This document shows, one piece after another, positions 1-6,366 of a stretch of DNA of 10,094 nt. The notes beneath the pieces are model-generated. The model was not told the origin of the DNA. It did no database searches and saw only the letters and a program-made list of their open reading frames with translations. Source of the stretch: CAINEC01 sp046073825. Lineage in GTDB: Bacteria > Bacteroidota > Bacteroidia > AKYH767-A > OLB10. Made by a program: the position numbers and the translations under genes. The stretch lies in the NCBI GenBank assembly GCA_046073825.1, contig JBJTMY010000109.1, forward strand, positions 1 through 10,094, written 5' to 3'. Every line of letters starts with the position of its first letter. Positions within the stretch are counted from its first letter, which is position 1.

Positions 1-26
1 GTAAGTTTGCTCCTTAGAAAACAGCC

Positions 27-1928
27 ATGAGCGATTCTCTTCATCACGAGTGCGGAATAGCATTTATCCGACTTTTAAAACCCCTAGATTATTATATCCA
101 GAAATACGGCACGGCCAACTATGGTCTGAATAAGTTGTACCTGCTTATGGAGAAGCAGCATAACCGCGGACAAGACGGGGCAGGAGTGGCTACTATTAAA
201 CTAAATCCTGATCCCGGTAAGCCTTATATCAGTCGTTACCGCTCTGTCGATAAAAATGCTATCCCTCATATTTTTTCACATATCAATGCTCCGCTTGAAA
301 AGTTAAATGCCGCAAATCCTGAAAAGTTAAAGGATGGTTCTTGGCTAAAACAAAATGTGGAGTTTTTAGGCGAATTGATGTTAGGGCATCTTCGTTACGG
401 AACGTTTGGTGGAAATACAATTGCTAATTGCCACCCTTTCATTCGTGAGAATAATTGGATGACCCGTAGTTTGGTAGTAGCTGGAAATTTTAACATGACC
501 AATGTGGAGGAGTTATATAATAACCTCGTTAAAATTGGTCAGCATCCAAGAGCGAAGTCAGATACGGTAACCGTTATGGAAAATATCGGACAAAGTCTTG
601 ATGAAGCTAATGATGAGTTGTATTATCAATTCAAAGAAAAAGGTTTTTCTAAACAAGATATTAGTCCGCTCATTGCACAAAATCTTGATATCGCTTCTAT
701 CTTAAAAACATCTTCTACTAACTGGGACGGTGGTTATGTGATGGCTGGTTTATTCGGACATGGAGATGCGTTTGTGTTACGCGATCCTGCAGGAATTCGT
801 CCTGCGCATTATTATGTAGATGATGAAGTGGTAGTAGTTACCTCTGAACGTCCGCAAATTCAAACAGCGTTTAATGTACCTAAAAGTGCTGTGCGCGAAA
901 TAAAGCCTGGTCATGCGTTAATTGTTCGTAAAGACGGAACCGTTAGTGAAGATTTAATTAAAGAACCTACCGAACGTAAATCATGTTCTTTTGAGCGTAT
1001 TTATTTTTCTCGCGGAAGTGATGCAGATATTTACGAAGAAAGAAAGGAGTTAGGTAAGTTATTATGTCCTTCTGTTTTAGAGGCTATCGATAAAGATTTA
1101 AAGAATACGGTGCTCTCGTATATTCCTAATACCGCTGAAGTTGCTTTTTACGGAATGATTAGCGGAATGGAAGAATACCTGAAGGAGGTTAAGAAAAGAA
1201 AAATTTTAGCATTAGGTCCAAACCCTGATGAAGAAAAGCTCGAAGAAATTTTAAGTATTCGTCCGAGGGCAGAAAAGATTGCGATTAAAGATGCGAAGCT
1301 GCGAACATTTATTACCAACGATTCTGATCGTAGTGATATGGTAGCACACGTATATGATATCACCTATGGAACGTTGAAAGAGGGTGTGGATAATCTTGTT
1401 GTGATTGATGATTCGATAGTACGTGGAACTACTTTGCGCAACAGTATTATTCGTATGCTCGACCGATTAAATCCTAAGAAGATTGTAATCGTTTCTTCGG
1501 CACCGCAGATCCGTTATCCTGATTGCTATGGTATTGATATGGCTAAAATCGGCGATCTGATTGCGTTCAAAGCTGCTATCGAATTACTCGAAGAAAATAA
1601 TTTAGAGCATATCATCGACGAAGTATATGCGGAGTGTAAAGAGTTACTGAAGAAAGAAGAACATCCAACAGAAAATGTGGTGAAGAAAATTTACGCACCG
1701 TTTACTTACGAGCAAGTTTCAAAGCGTATTTCACAAATTCTTACTCCGAAAGATTGTAAAGCAGAAGTGGAAATTATTTTCCAGACGATTGAGAATTTGC
1801 ATATCGCTACGCCTTATAACTCTGGCGACTGGTACTTTAGCGGTGATTATCCAACAGCAGGAGGAAATAGAGTAGTTTGCAAGGCCTTTACATATTATGT
1901 AGAAGGAAGCAACGAAAGAGCTTATTAA
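27..1928 (+). CDS. purF: Amidophosphoribosyltransferase, long divergent PurF-type
   Basis: Predicted glutamine PRPP amidotransferase, the cytosolic first step of purine synthesis (PRPP plus glutamine to phosphoribosylamine). The N-terminal Ntn glutaminase domain (about 9-310) starts at Cys9, so an 8-residue propeptide would have to be removed. It shows HNRGQDGAG (45-53), GHLRYGTFGG (120-129), SD (178-179) and RDPAGIRP (252-259). The phosphoribosyltransferase domain has FERIYFSRGSD (322-332) and the PRPP loop VVIDDSIVRGTT (458-469). At 633 residues it is longer than the usual 470-510, with an insert near 55-115 and a long C-terminal part. By motif alignment the oxyanion-hole Asn is Ala152 (AGNFN), and two Fe-S cysteines of Bacillus-type enzymes fall on Gly600 and Tyr603. 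An in-frame TAG at 15-17 precedes the ATG at 27, which fixes the start. The fold is certain; whether this is the main PurF or a paralogue is not. Confidence 0.9.
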   Translation: MSDSLHHECGIAFIRLLKPLDYYIQKYGTANYGLNKLYLLMEKQHNRGQDGAGVATIKLNPDPGKPYISRYRSVDKNAIPHIFSHINAPLEKLNAANPEKLKDGSWLKQNVEFLGELMLGHLRYGTFGGNTIANCHPFIRENNWMTRSLVVAGNFNMTNVEELYNNLVKIGQHPRAKSDTVTVMENIGQSLDEANDELYYQFKEKGFSKQDISPLIAQNLDIASILKTSSTNWDGGYVMAGLFGHGDAFVLRDPAGIRPAHYYVDDEVVVVTSERPQIQTAFNVPKSAVREIKPGHALIVRKDGTVSEDLIKEPTERKSCSFERIYFSRGSDADIYEERKELGKLLCPSVLEAIDKDLKNTVLSYIPNTAEVAFYGMISGMEEYLKEVKKRKILALGPNPDEEKLEEILSIRPRAEKIAIKDAKLRTFITNDSDRSDMVAHVYDITYGTLKEGVDNLVVIDDSIVRGTTLRNSIIRMLDRLNPKKIVIVSSAPQIRYPDCYGIDMAKIGDLIAFKAAIELLEENNLEHIIDEVYAECKELLKKEEHPTENVVKKIYAPFTYEQVSKRISQILTPKDCKAEVEIIFQTIENLHIATPYNSGDWYFSGDYPTAGGNRVVCKAFTYYVEGSNERAY

Positions 1929-1961
1929 AATTTACAGTATTAAAAAAATTATTTATAAAGC

Positions 1962-1998
1962 AAAAGGCTGAATCTATTTAAAATAAATTCAGCCTTTT
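1962..1998. terminator. Bidirectional intrinsic terminator
   Basis: A perfect 12-bp inverted repeat (AAAAGGCTGAAT, 1962-1973, with ATTCAGCCTTTT, 1987-1998) encloses a 13-nt loop. A T-rich run follows on the plus strand, and the opposite strand also ends in TTTT. It lies 33 bp after the purF-like stop and 30 bp beyond the stop of the convergent gene at 2029, so it can serve both. Confidence 0.85.
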
Positions 1999-2028
1999 TA
2001 TTTGCTTACTTTTAATTACTTATTTCTA

Positions 2029-2652
2029 TTAGTTGGGAGTCACCTTTATTTTGTAATCAATTCTTGGGGTTGTTTTCTTTTCGAATTTATCGTTTAATAT
2101 TTTCGCATATTCAACAATGGTTTTTACATTCTTCGGAAAGAAGGAAAAATCTTCGCTTTCAAATTTAGCAGCTAATTCTGGATCATCTTTTCTAATCCAC
2201 TCAGCCACTTTTTTAATTGCTTCTTTTCTTCCAAAGAAAAATCCTGTAATCTCACCATCATAGCCAGACGAAAAATAAATCTGTTCAGCATCACATAGTA
2301 CATCAGTGCTATCTTTCTTATTAATCTTTAAAATTCCTTTGTAATATACAACGAGCTTTCCAGTTTCAATAATTACGTATGCTTGCTTATTAAAAATTCT
2401 CCAATCATATCCTTTGTTATCATGAAAGCCCCATTCTGTTAAATCACGACAAGGATAAACTGTTTTTTTACCTTCATTTTCAAAGATTACTTTATTCATA
2501 TCGTTGGCACCAAAAGTTCCAACATTTTTTATATTCTTCGTTTCGTAGTCTTTTACAGTGGTATAAAATCCAGGTGTAAGGTTGTTTACTTGCGCTATCG
2601 CACTAATATTTAAAATCAGTAAGGCAATGGTTAATACTTTATTTAATTTCAT
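2029..2652 (-). CDS. Exported protein of unknown function
   Basis: I do not recognise the family of this 207-residue protein. Residues 1-20 form a typical Sec signal peptide: Lys at 2 and 5, a hydrophobic core of Leu/Ile/Ala, and probable cleavage after ISAIA before Gln21. There is no lipobox Cys, so it should be a soluble periplasmic or secreted protein. The mature part is rich in Lys, Asp and aromatic residues. Alternating patterns such as AYVIIETGKLVVYYKGILKI (91-110) suggest a beta-rich fold, followed by a more helical C-terminal third (about 143-190). It has only two cysteines, 68 and 120, which could form one disulfide. There is no T9SS tail. It lies 61 bp downstream of the ALDH pair on the same strand, with a promoter-like box in the gap, so it may be transcribed separately. 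The signal peptide and absence of internal stops support a real gene. Confidence 0.8.
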   Translation of the reverse strand: MKLNKVLTIALLILNISAIAQVNNLTPGFYTTVKDYETKNIKNVGTFGANDMNKVIFENEGKKTVYPCRDLTEWGFHDNKGYDWRIFNKQAYVIIETGKLVVYYKGILKINKKDSTDVLCDAEQIYFSSGYDGEITGFFFGRKEAIKKVAEWIRKDDPELAAKFESEDFSFFPKNVKTIVEYAKILNDKFEKKTTPRIDYKIKVTPN

Positions 2653-2671
2653 TTTGATTTGTTTAGATTGG

Positions 2672-2679
2672 CAAAAATA
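2672..2679 (-). promoter_or_regulatory. Bacteroidota-type -7 promoter box
   Basis: Read on the minus strand this is TATTTTTG, an exact match to the Bacteroidota -7 consensus TAnnTTTG, about 20 bp before the ATG of the exported protein. No clear TTTG at -33 is visible at the usual 19-21 bp spacing. In AT-rich DNA such a match may also arise by chance. Confidence 0.45.
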
Positions 2680-2713
2680 ATCAAACTTTATTTTCTTCGA
2701 TCAGAAACAGGAA

Positions 2714-3577
2714 TTATATCCCTATTGGATGCCACGTAGTTTTTATTTCTTGTCCTGCTAAAATACGATATGGAGATTGCACAGCATCTTTTGTATAATC
2801 AATAACGCGCTTCACATTTAAAGCTGCATTGGTCTGAATTGTTTTTCTATGCTCTGCATTTACGTCTGAAAATACAATTGCATTTACATCCATGTGCGAA
2901 GCCGCATGCGAAATAAATTCTTTTCTGTATCCAGTGATGATATTGAGAACTCCTCCCGGTAAATCGCTCGCATGAATCACCTCCGCAAATTCAATTGCTG
3001 TTAATGGGAAGTTTTCTGATACTACTAACGTACACGTATTACCGCCCACAATCATCGGTATTGCATGACTAATAATTCCGTGCAATGCGCCTTTATCAGG
3101 ACAAATAACCGTTGCAATGCCGCAGGGCTCTGGATAAGAGAAATTAAAATGAGAACTCTCTACAGGGTTCACCGTACTGAATACCTGAATGTATTTATCA
3201 CTCCATCCTGCGTAGTAAACTAGTAAATCAATCGAAGCTTCTACTTCTTTCAACGCATTCGCAGACGTATATCCTTCCTTGCACATCGAATCTACAAACT
3301 GTGCTTTTCGTCCTTCTAACGTTTCGGCTATACGATAAATGATTTGTGCTTTGTTATAGGCTGAACGTTTGTTCCAATCGCCTTGTGCTTTTCTGTTCGA
3401 TACAACGGCATCGCGTAAGTCTTTGCGTGAACCACGACAAACATTCGCAATGGTTTTTCCTGCTTTATCTTTCAAGGCGTAAAATCTTCCCGATTCTGTT
3501 CGTGGGAATTTTCCATCAATGTACAATTTGTATGTTTTTTTCACATCAATGCGTGAAGCTGTTTTTGTTGTAGCCAT
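2714..3577 (-). CDS. Truncated, degenerate aldehyde dehydrogenase-like protein (probable pseudoenzyme)
   Basis: This 287-residue protein matches only the N-terminal, NAD-binding half of the ALDH fold. Shared landmarks with the upstream enzyme are YKLYIDGKF (16-24), YYAGWSDK (121-128), the NTCTLVVSENFPLTA stretch (180-194) and DLPGGVLNIITG (205-216). Key positions are lost: the catalytic Asn in PWNFP becomes Lys162 (PDK), the ribose-binding Lys becomes Val185, the FTGST loop becomes FSDVN (236-240), and ELGGK becomes ALNVK (252-256), removing the general-base Glu. The catalytic domain carrying the nucleophilic Cys is absent. The reading frame is clean and full of conserved-looking residues up to a distinct C-terminus (KTTWHPIGI), so decay is unlikely. 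It starts 11 bp after the stop of the complete ALDH gene, so the two are almost certainly co-transcribed. Inferred role: non-catalytic partner of that enzyme, like the degenerate second domain of ALDH16 proteins. Confidence 0.82.
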   Translation of the reverse strand: MATTKTASRIDVKKTYKLYIDGKFPRTESGRFYALKDKAGKTIANVCRGSRKDLRDAVVSNRKAQGDWNKRSAYNKAQIIYRIAETLEGRKAQFVDSMCKEGYTSANALKEVEASIDLLVYYAGWSDKYIQVFSTVNPVESSHFNFSYPEPCGIATVICPDKGALHGIISHAIPMIVGGNTCTLVVSENFPLTAIEFAEVIHASDLPGGVLNIITGYRKEFISHAASHMDVNAIVFSDVNAEHRKTIQTNAALNVKRVIDYTKDAVQSPYRILAGQEIKTTWHPIGI

Positions 3578-3588
3578 TCGTTCAAAAA

Positions 3589-5064
3589 TTAAAATAAATT
3601 AACATAAGGCATTAAACCATGTAAGCCACCTTCTCGTCCAACACCACTTTCTTTGAATCCACCAAATGGACTTGTTGGATCAAATTTGTTATAGGTGTTC
3701 GCCCATACCACACCAGCGTTTAACTTCGATGATATTTTAAATGCTTTCGCTCCTTTGTCCGTCCAAACACCACCCGATAATCCATAAGGAGTATTGTTCG
3801 CTTTCTCTATCACTTCTTCTGCTGTTCTGAATGTTTGTATCGCAAGTACAGGTCCGAAAATTTCTTCTTGCACGATCGTACTCGATTGTGCAACATTAGT
3901 GAATAGCGTTGGTTTAAACCAATATCCTTTCGATGGAACAGCACATTCACTCTGCCAGCATTCACCACCTTCTTTAATTCCTGTTTGTACTAACGATTTT
4001 ATTTTTGATAACTGTGCTTTCGAATTGATAGCACCGATGTCGGTGTTCTTATCCAAAGGATCTCCAACAATCAATGTTTCGATACGTTGTTTTAATTTTC
4101 GAATGACTTCATTCGCGATGCCTTCTTGCACAAACAAGCGTGAGCCTGCACAACATACATGTCCTTGATTAAAAAATATTCCGTTAATGATTCCTTCTAC
4201 TGCTTGATTGATGGCAGCATCTTCAAAAATAATGTTGGCTGCTTTCCCTCCTAATTCAAGCGTGTATTTTTTATCAGTGCCTGCTAACGATTTCTGAATA
4301 ATCTTACCTACATCCGTTGAACCAGTGAAAGCAATTTTATTAATGTTCGGATGATTCACAATAGCAGCACCAGTTGCACCTGCGCCGGTAATAATGTTAA
4401 CTACTCCTGGAGGAAGATCAGCTTCTTGAATAATCTCTGCAAGTTTTAAAGCAGTTAGTGGAGTGGTCTCTGCTGGTTTTAGCACAACGGTATTTCCTGT
4501 TGCAAGGGCGGGAGCAATTTTCCAAGCAGCCATGAGCAAGGGAAAATTCCAAGGAATAATTTGTCCTGCTACACCAACGGGCGCAGCTTTCATTCCTGGG
4601 AATGCATAATCTAATTTATCGGCCCAGCCTGCATAATAAAAAAAGTGAGCAGCTGCTAATGGAATATCAATATCACGACTTTCACGAATAGGTTTACCGC
4701 CATCTATTGTTTCGATGATGGCGAGTTCGCGTGCTTTCTCTTGCAGGATACGAGCAATGCGATAAATATATTTACCTCGTTCAGCAGGTGAAATCTTCGA
4801 CCATACTTTTGATTGCGCATTTTTCGCAGCAGCGACTGCTTTATCTACATCAGCAGTGTTAGCTTCTGCAACAGATGCAATTTTCTTTTCTGTTGCGGGG
4901 TTGATAGAATCAAAATATTTTTTAGAAGTTGGAAGCGTAAACTTCCCATTGATAAATAAATCGTAACGATCCTTCAGTTGAATATGGTCCGCCGATTCCG
5001 GTGCCGGTGCGTATGTCCATTTAGTATCAAACTTTAAATCTTTAACAGTTGAATTTTTTTTCAT
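3589..5064 (-). CDS. NAD(P)-dependent aldehyde dehydrogenase
   Basis: Full-length ALDH superfamily enzyme (491 residues, the family's usual length) that oxidises an aldehyde to a carboxylate in the cytosol. Visible landmarks in order are: LFINGKF (36-42), YYAGWADK (143-150), catalytic Asn173 in IIPWNFP, Lys196 and Glu199 in VLKPAE for the cofactor ribose, FTGST (246-250), the general base Glu270 in LELGGK, the nucleophile Cys304 in NQGHVCCAGSR, EEIFGPV (400-406), and PFGGFKESGVGREGG (466-480). The active site is complete. GHVC replaces the commoner GQxC, a mild change. The N-terminus carries about 30 residues before the conserved core. The start is the first ATG, and upstream DNA is noncoding. 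Substrate cannot be told from sequence. The next gene downstream, 11 bp away, is a degenerate paralogue, which is the best hint of an ALDH16-like two-component enzyme. Confidence 0.95.
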   Translation of the reverse strand: MKKNSTVKDLKFDTKWTYAPAPESADHIQLKDRYDLFINGKFTLPTSKKYFDSINPATEKKIASVAEANTADVDKAVAAAKNAQSKVWSKISPAERGKYIYRIARILQEKARELAIIETIDGGKPIRESRDIDIPLAAAHFFYYAGWADKLDYAFPGMKAAPVGVAGQIIPWNFPLLMAAWKIAPALATGNTVVLKPAETTPLTALKLAEIIQEADLPPGVVNIITGAGATGAAIVNHPNINKIAFTGSTDVGKIIQKSLAGTDKKYTLELGGKAANIIFEDAAINQAVEGIINGIFFNQGHVCCAGSRLFVQEGIANEVIRKLKQRIETLIVGDPLDKNTDIGAINSKAQLSKIKSLVQTGIKEGGECWQSECAVPSKGYWFKPTLFTNVAQSSTIVQEEIFGPVLAIQTFRTAEEVIEKANNTPYGLSGGVWTDKGAKAFKISSKLNAGVVWANTYNKFDPTSPFGGFKESGVGREGGLHGLMPYVNLF

Positions 5065-5080
5065 TCAAAAATGATTTTTA

Positions 5081-5088
5081 CGAAAATA
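5081..5088 (-). promoter_or_regulatory. Possible -7 promoter box for the ALDH pair
   Basis: On the minus strand this reads TATTTTCG, one mismatch from TAnnTTTG, 16 bp before the ALDH ATG. There is no convincing -33 element. It is the best candidate in the gap upstream of the ALDH operon but weak. Confidence 0.25.
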
Positions 5089-5164
5089 CTGATTTTTTGG
5101 GTTGTAAATTATTTCATCATAGGATAGTCGAGAGTTCAGTATGAACATAAGTTATACAAAGTAA

Positions 5165-5400
5165 TGTTTTAGTCCACGAGGCAACTCGTTAGGTCCCTGA
5201 GGAAAAAGCTTCGGTCCTTGATCGCGAAGCCTCGCGACTCGAAGGGCAAAGCTTATGATTGAAAAAATTTATACATGACGACGGCGACCCTTCGTACTTC
5301 GAGGGCCTCAATAACCAAGAGCCTCAGGGACCGCCACGCGAATAATCGCGTCGAGCGCCTTACCTCGACAAGCTCGGCACAAGTAGGGACCGCCTCACGA
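5165..5400. repeat. GC-rich cluster of small palindromes
   Basis: This stretch is clearly more GC-rich than its flanks. It holds an 11-bp perfect inverted repeat, GGTCCCTGAGG (5192-5202) with CCTCAGGGACC (5322-5332). It also holds three perfect short hairpins with 4-nt loops: ACGAG/CTCGT (5176-5189, loop GCAA), TCGCGA/TCGCGA (5222-5237) and ACGCGA/TCGCGT (5336-5351). GCTTCG/CGAAGC (5208-5230) is an alternative pairing with an 11-nt loop. Motifs such as CTCGACAAGCTCGGCAC and GGTCCCTGAGG resemble short dispersed intergenic repeats I recall from Bacteroidota genomes, so it may be a mosaic of degenerate copies. A structured RNA is possible but unproven. Confidence 0.6.
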
Positions 5401-5492
5401 GCAAATCAACTAATCTTCAAATCATCAAATTTTCAAATTGACAAATCTTCAATCCCGATAAACATCGTGAGCAAATCAACTCATCTTCAAAA

Positions 5493-5524
5493 AATAAAGT
5501 AGAATCCTTCGGATACACTTTATT
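5493..5524 (-). terminator. Terminator-like hairpin, distal copy
   Basis: On the minus strand the arms AATAAAGT and ACTTTATT form an 8-bp outer stem. An inner ATCC/GGAT stem with a 3-nt loop continues it past a small internal loop. A run of six T, the first two being part of the stem, follows. This is the layout of an intrinsic terminator reading leftwards from recO. It is identical to the copy 62 bp away. Confidence 0.6.
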
Positions 5525-5554
5525 ACAAGTCTTCAAATCAACTAATCTTCAAAA

Positions 5555-5586
5555 AATAAAGTAGAATCCTTCGGATACACTTTATT
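5555..5586 (-). terminator. Terminator-like hairpin, proximal copy behind recO
   Basis: Same 32-bp hairpin as the distal copy: outer 8-bp stem, inner ATCC/GGAT, loop of three, then six T on the minus strand. It begins about 53 bp after the recO stop and is the first strong terminator met by transcription from purD-recO. Confidence 0.65.
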
Positions 5587-5639
5587 ACAAGTCTTCAAAT
5601 CAATTCACCTTCAAATTTTCAAATTGACTAATTTTCAAA

Positions 5640-6365
5640 TTAACCAAGTATCTCCATCAACACCTCATGCGATTTAATTTTTCCTCCATGGGTGTGATGT
5701 AATTCGTAATAGGTAATGATGCCTTGCAAAATTTGTTTGCGCTGTAACGCTGTCATCGATATTTCTTTGATCTCTTCAATGGATAAGGAAGAAATTTCTG
5801 AAAATAATTTACTTAATGCAGGTTCTAAAAAGTAAGGGTGGTTAGGACGTGATTCCTGATAAACGCCTTCTTGCAAATCGAACCAGCTCGCTTGCTCATT
5901 GTATTTACCATGCGGATAAAATCCAAGATAGCGCGTCAACTGAATTAAAAAGCAATAATGAAAACGACTCGCTGATTCTTCTATTAAATCTAAAATCTGA
6001 ATGCTGTTATCAATGAATGAAAATAATTCAGGATTAATCTCTTCTTCTTTGATTGATTTATAAATGACTTCACTTAAAAAGAAAGCCATGGTGGTTTTTA
6101 TAATATCGTAAGGAATATTTTTTAAAGCTGGTGCTGCATTTACTTCGGAGGCACGATGTAGTCCGCCAGGCTTTTTAAAAAAGGCAACGACTTCTATTAA
6201 CGATAAGGGTTGAAAAATTCCTGGTGTGTGCTTCGACTTATTTTTGCGAACGCCATTCACTAAAAACGATTGTAATCCGAATTCGGCAGTATATGTTTTT
6301 ACAATTAAACTAGCCTCGGCATAATCGATGGTTTGTAAAACAACAGCTCGCGTTTTTTGAAGCAT
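5640..6365 (-). CDS. recO: DNA repair protein RecO
   Basis: RecO helps RecR load RecA onto SSB-coated single-stranded DNA during gap repair and anneals complementary strands. The 241 residues match the family length. The N-terminal OB-fold region (about 1-80) begins with the typical KTRAVVLQTIDYAEASLIVK (4-23), followed by GLQSFLVNGVRK (30-41) and FQPLSLIEV (51-59). The helical C-terminal part includes QLTRYLGFYPHG (142-153) and the family ending YYELHHTHGGKIKSHEVL (219-236). Only one Cys (138) is present, so there is no zinc-finger motif as found in some RecO proteins. The ATG lies one base after the purD stop (TAACATG on the minus strand), which suggests co-transcription and translational coupling. 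Two terminator-like hairpins follow the gene. The start is set by the conserved N-terminus and this spacing. Confidence 0.95.
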   Translation of the reverse strand: MLQKTRAVVLQTIDYAEASLIVKTYTAEFGLQSFLVNGVRKNKSKHTPGIFQPLSLIEVVAFFKKPGGLHRASEVNAAPALKNIPYDIIKTTMAFFLSEVIYKSIKEEEINPELFSFIDNSIQILDLIEESASRFHYCFLIQLTRYLGFYPHGKYNEQASWFDLQEGVYQESRPNHPYFLEPALSKLFSEISSLSIEEIKEISMTALQRKQILQGIITYYELHHTHGGKIKSHEVLMEILG

Positions 6366-6366
6366 G

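Larger units (their letters stand above)
5402..5614. repeat. Tandem repeat array, two full 62-bp units plus partial copies
   Basis: The seed CAAATCAACTNATCTTCAAA starts at 5402, 5472 and 5534, with a diverged copy at 5596 (spacing 70, 62, 62). Units 5472-5533 and 5534-5595 are nearly identical, with one visible difference (C or A at the tenth base of the seed). The first interval differs, with TCAAATTTTCAAATTGAC-like filler instead of the hairpin. Similar TCAAATTTTCAAATTGAC sequence continues from 5612 to the recO stop. Each full unit carries one terminator-like hairpin. Confidence 0.85.
5065..5639. other. Gene-free repeat-rich intergenic region
   Basis: These 575 bp separate the ALDH operon (leading away leftwards) from the 3' end of recO. 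No credible coding region was found: the only open frame of note (5275-5502, plus) runs through the repeats and has low-complexity, unrelated-looking translation. The left part (5065-5164) is plain AT-rich leader. The centre (about 5165-5400) is GC-rich and hairpin-dense. The right part (about 5402-5639) is an AT-rich array reaching the recO stop codon. Confidence 0.75.

Noticed and set aside
1148..1363. Open frame of 71 codons on the minus strand
   Set aside because: It lies wholly inside the conserved PurF-like gene in antisense and is explained as a shadow of that frame.
2714..3577. The short ALDH gene as a pseudogene made by truncation
   Set aside because: It has a clean frame, a tight 11-bp operon spacing and substitutions spread over specific catalytic positions rather than frameshifts. 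No remnant of a catalytic domain is seen in the 61 bp after its stop.
3794..4168. Open frame of 124 codons on the plus strand, opposite the ALDH gene
   Set aside because: It is antisense to a strongly conserved ALDH coding region, including the catalytic Cys segment, and has no independent protein-like features.
5165..5400. tRNA or rRNA gene in the GC-rich block
   Set aside because: The stems are short isolated hairpins; no cloverleaf with a T-loop GTTCRA motif or CCA end can be drawn, and no rRNA-like sequence is recognised.
5275..5502. Open frame of 75 codons on the plus strand
   Set aside because: It runs through the GC-rich hairpins and into the repeat array. The translation is Ser/Thr/Arg-rich low complexity with no domain or start context.
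5402..5614. CRISPR array suggested by regularly spaced ~20-bp repeats
   Set aside because: The sequence between the repeats is itself repeated (units are nearly identical over 62 bp), so there are no unique spacers, and no cas gene is present.
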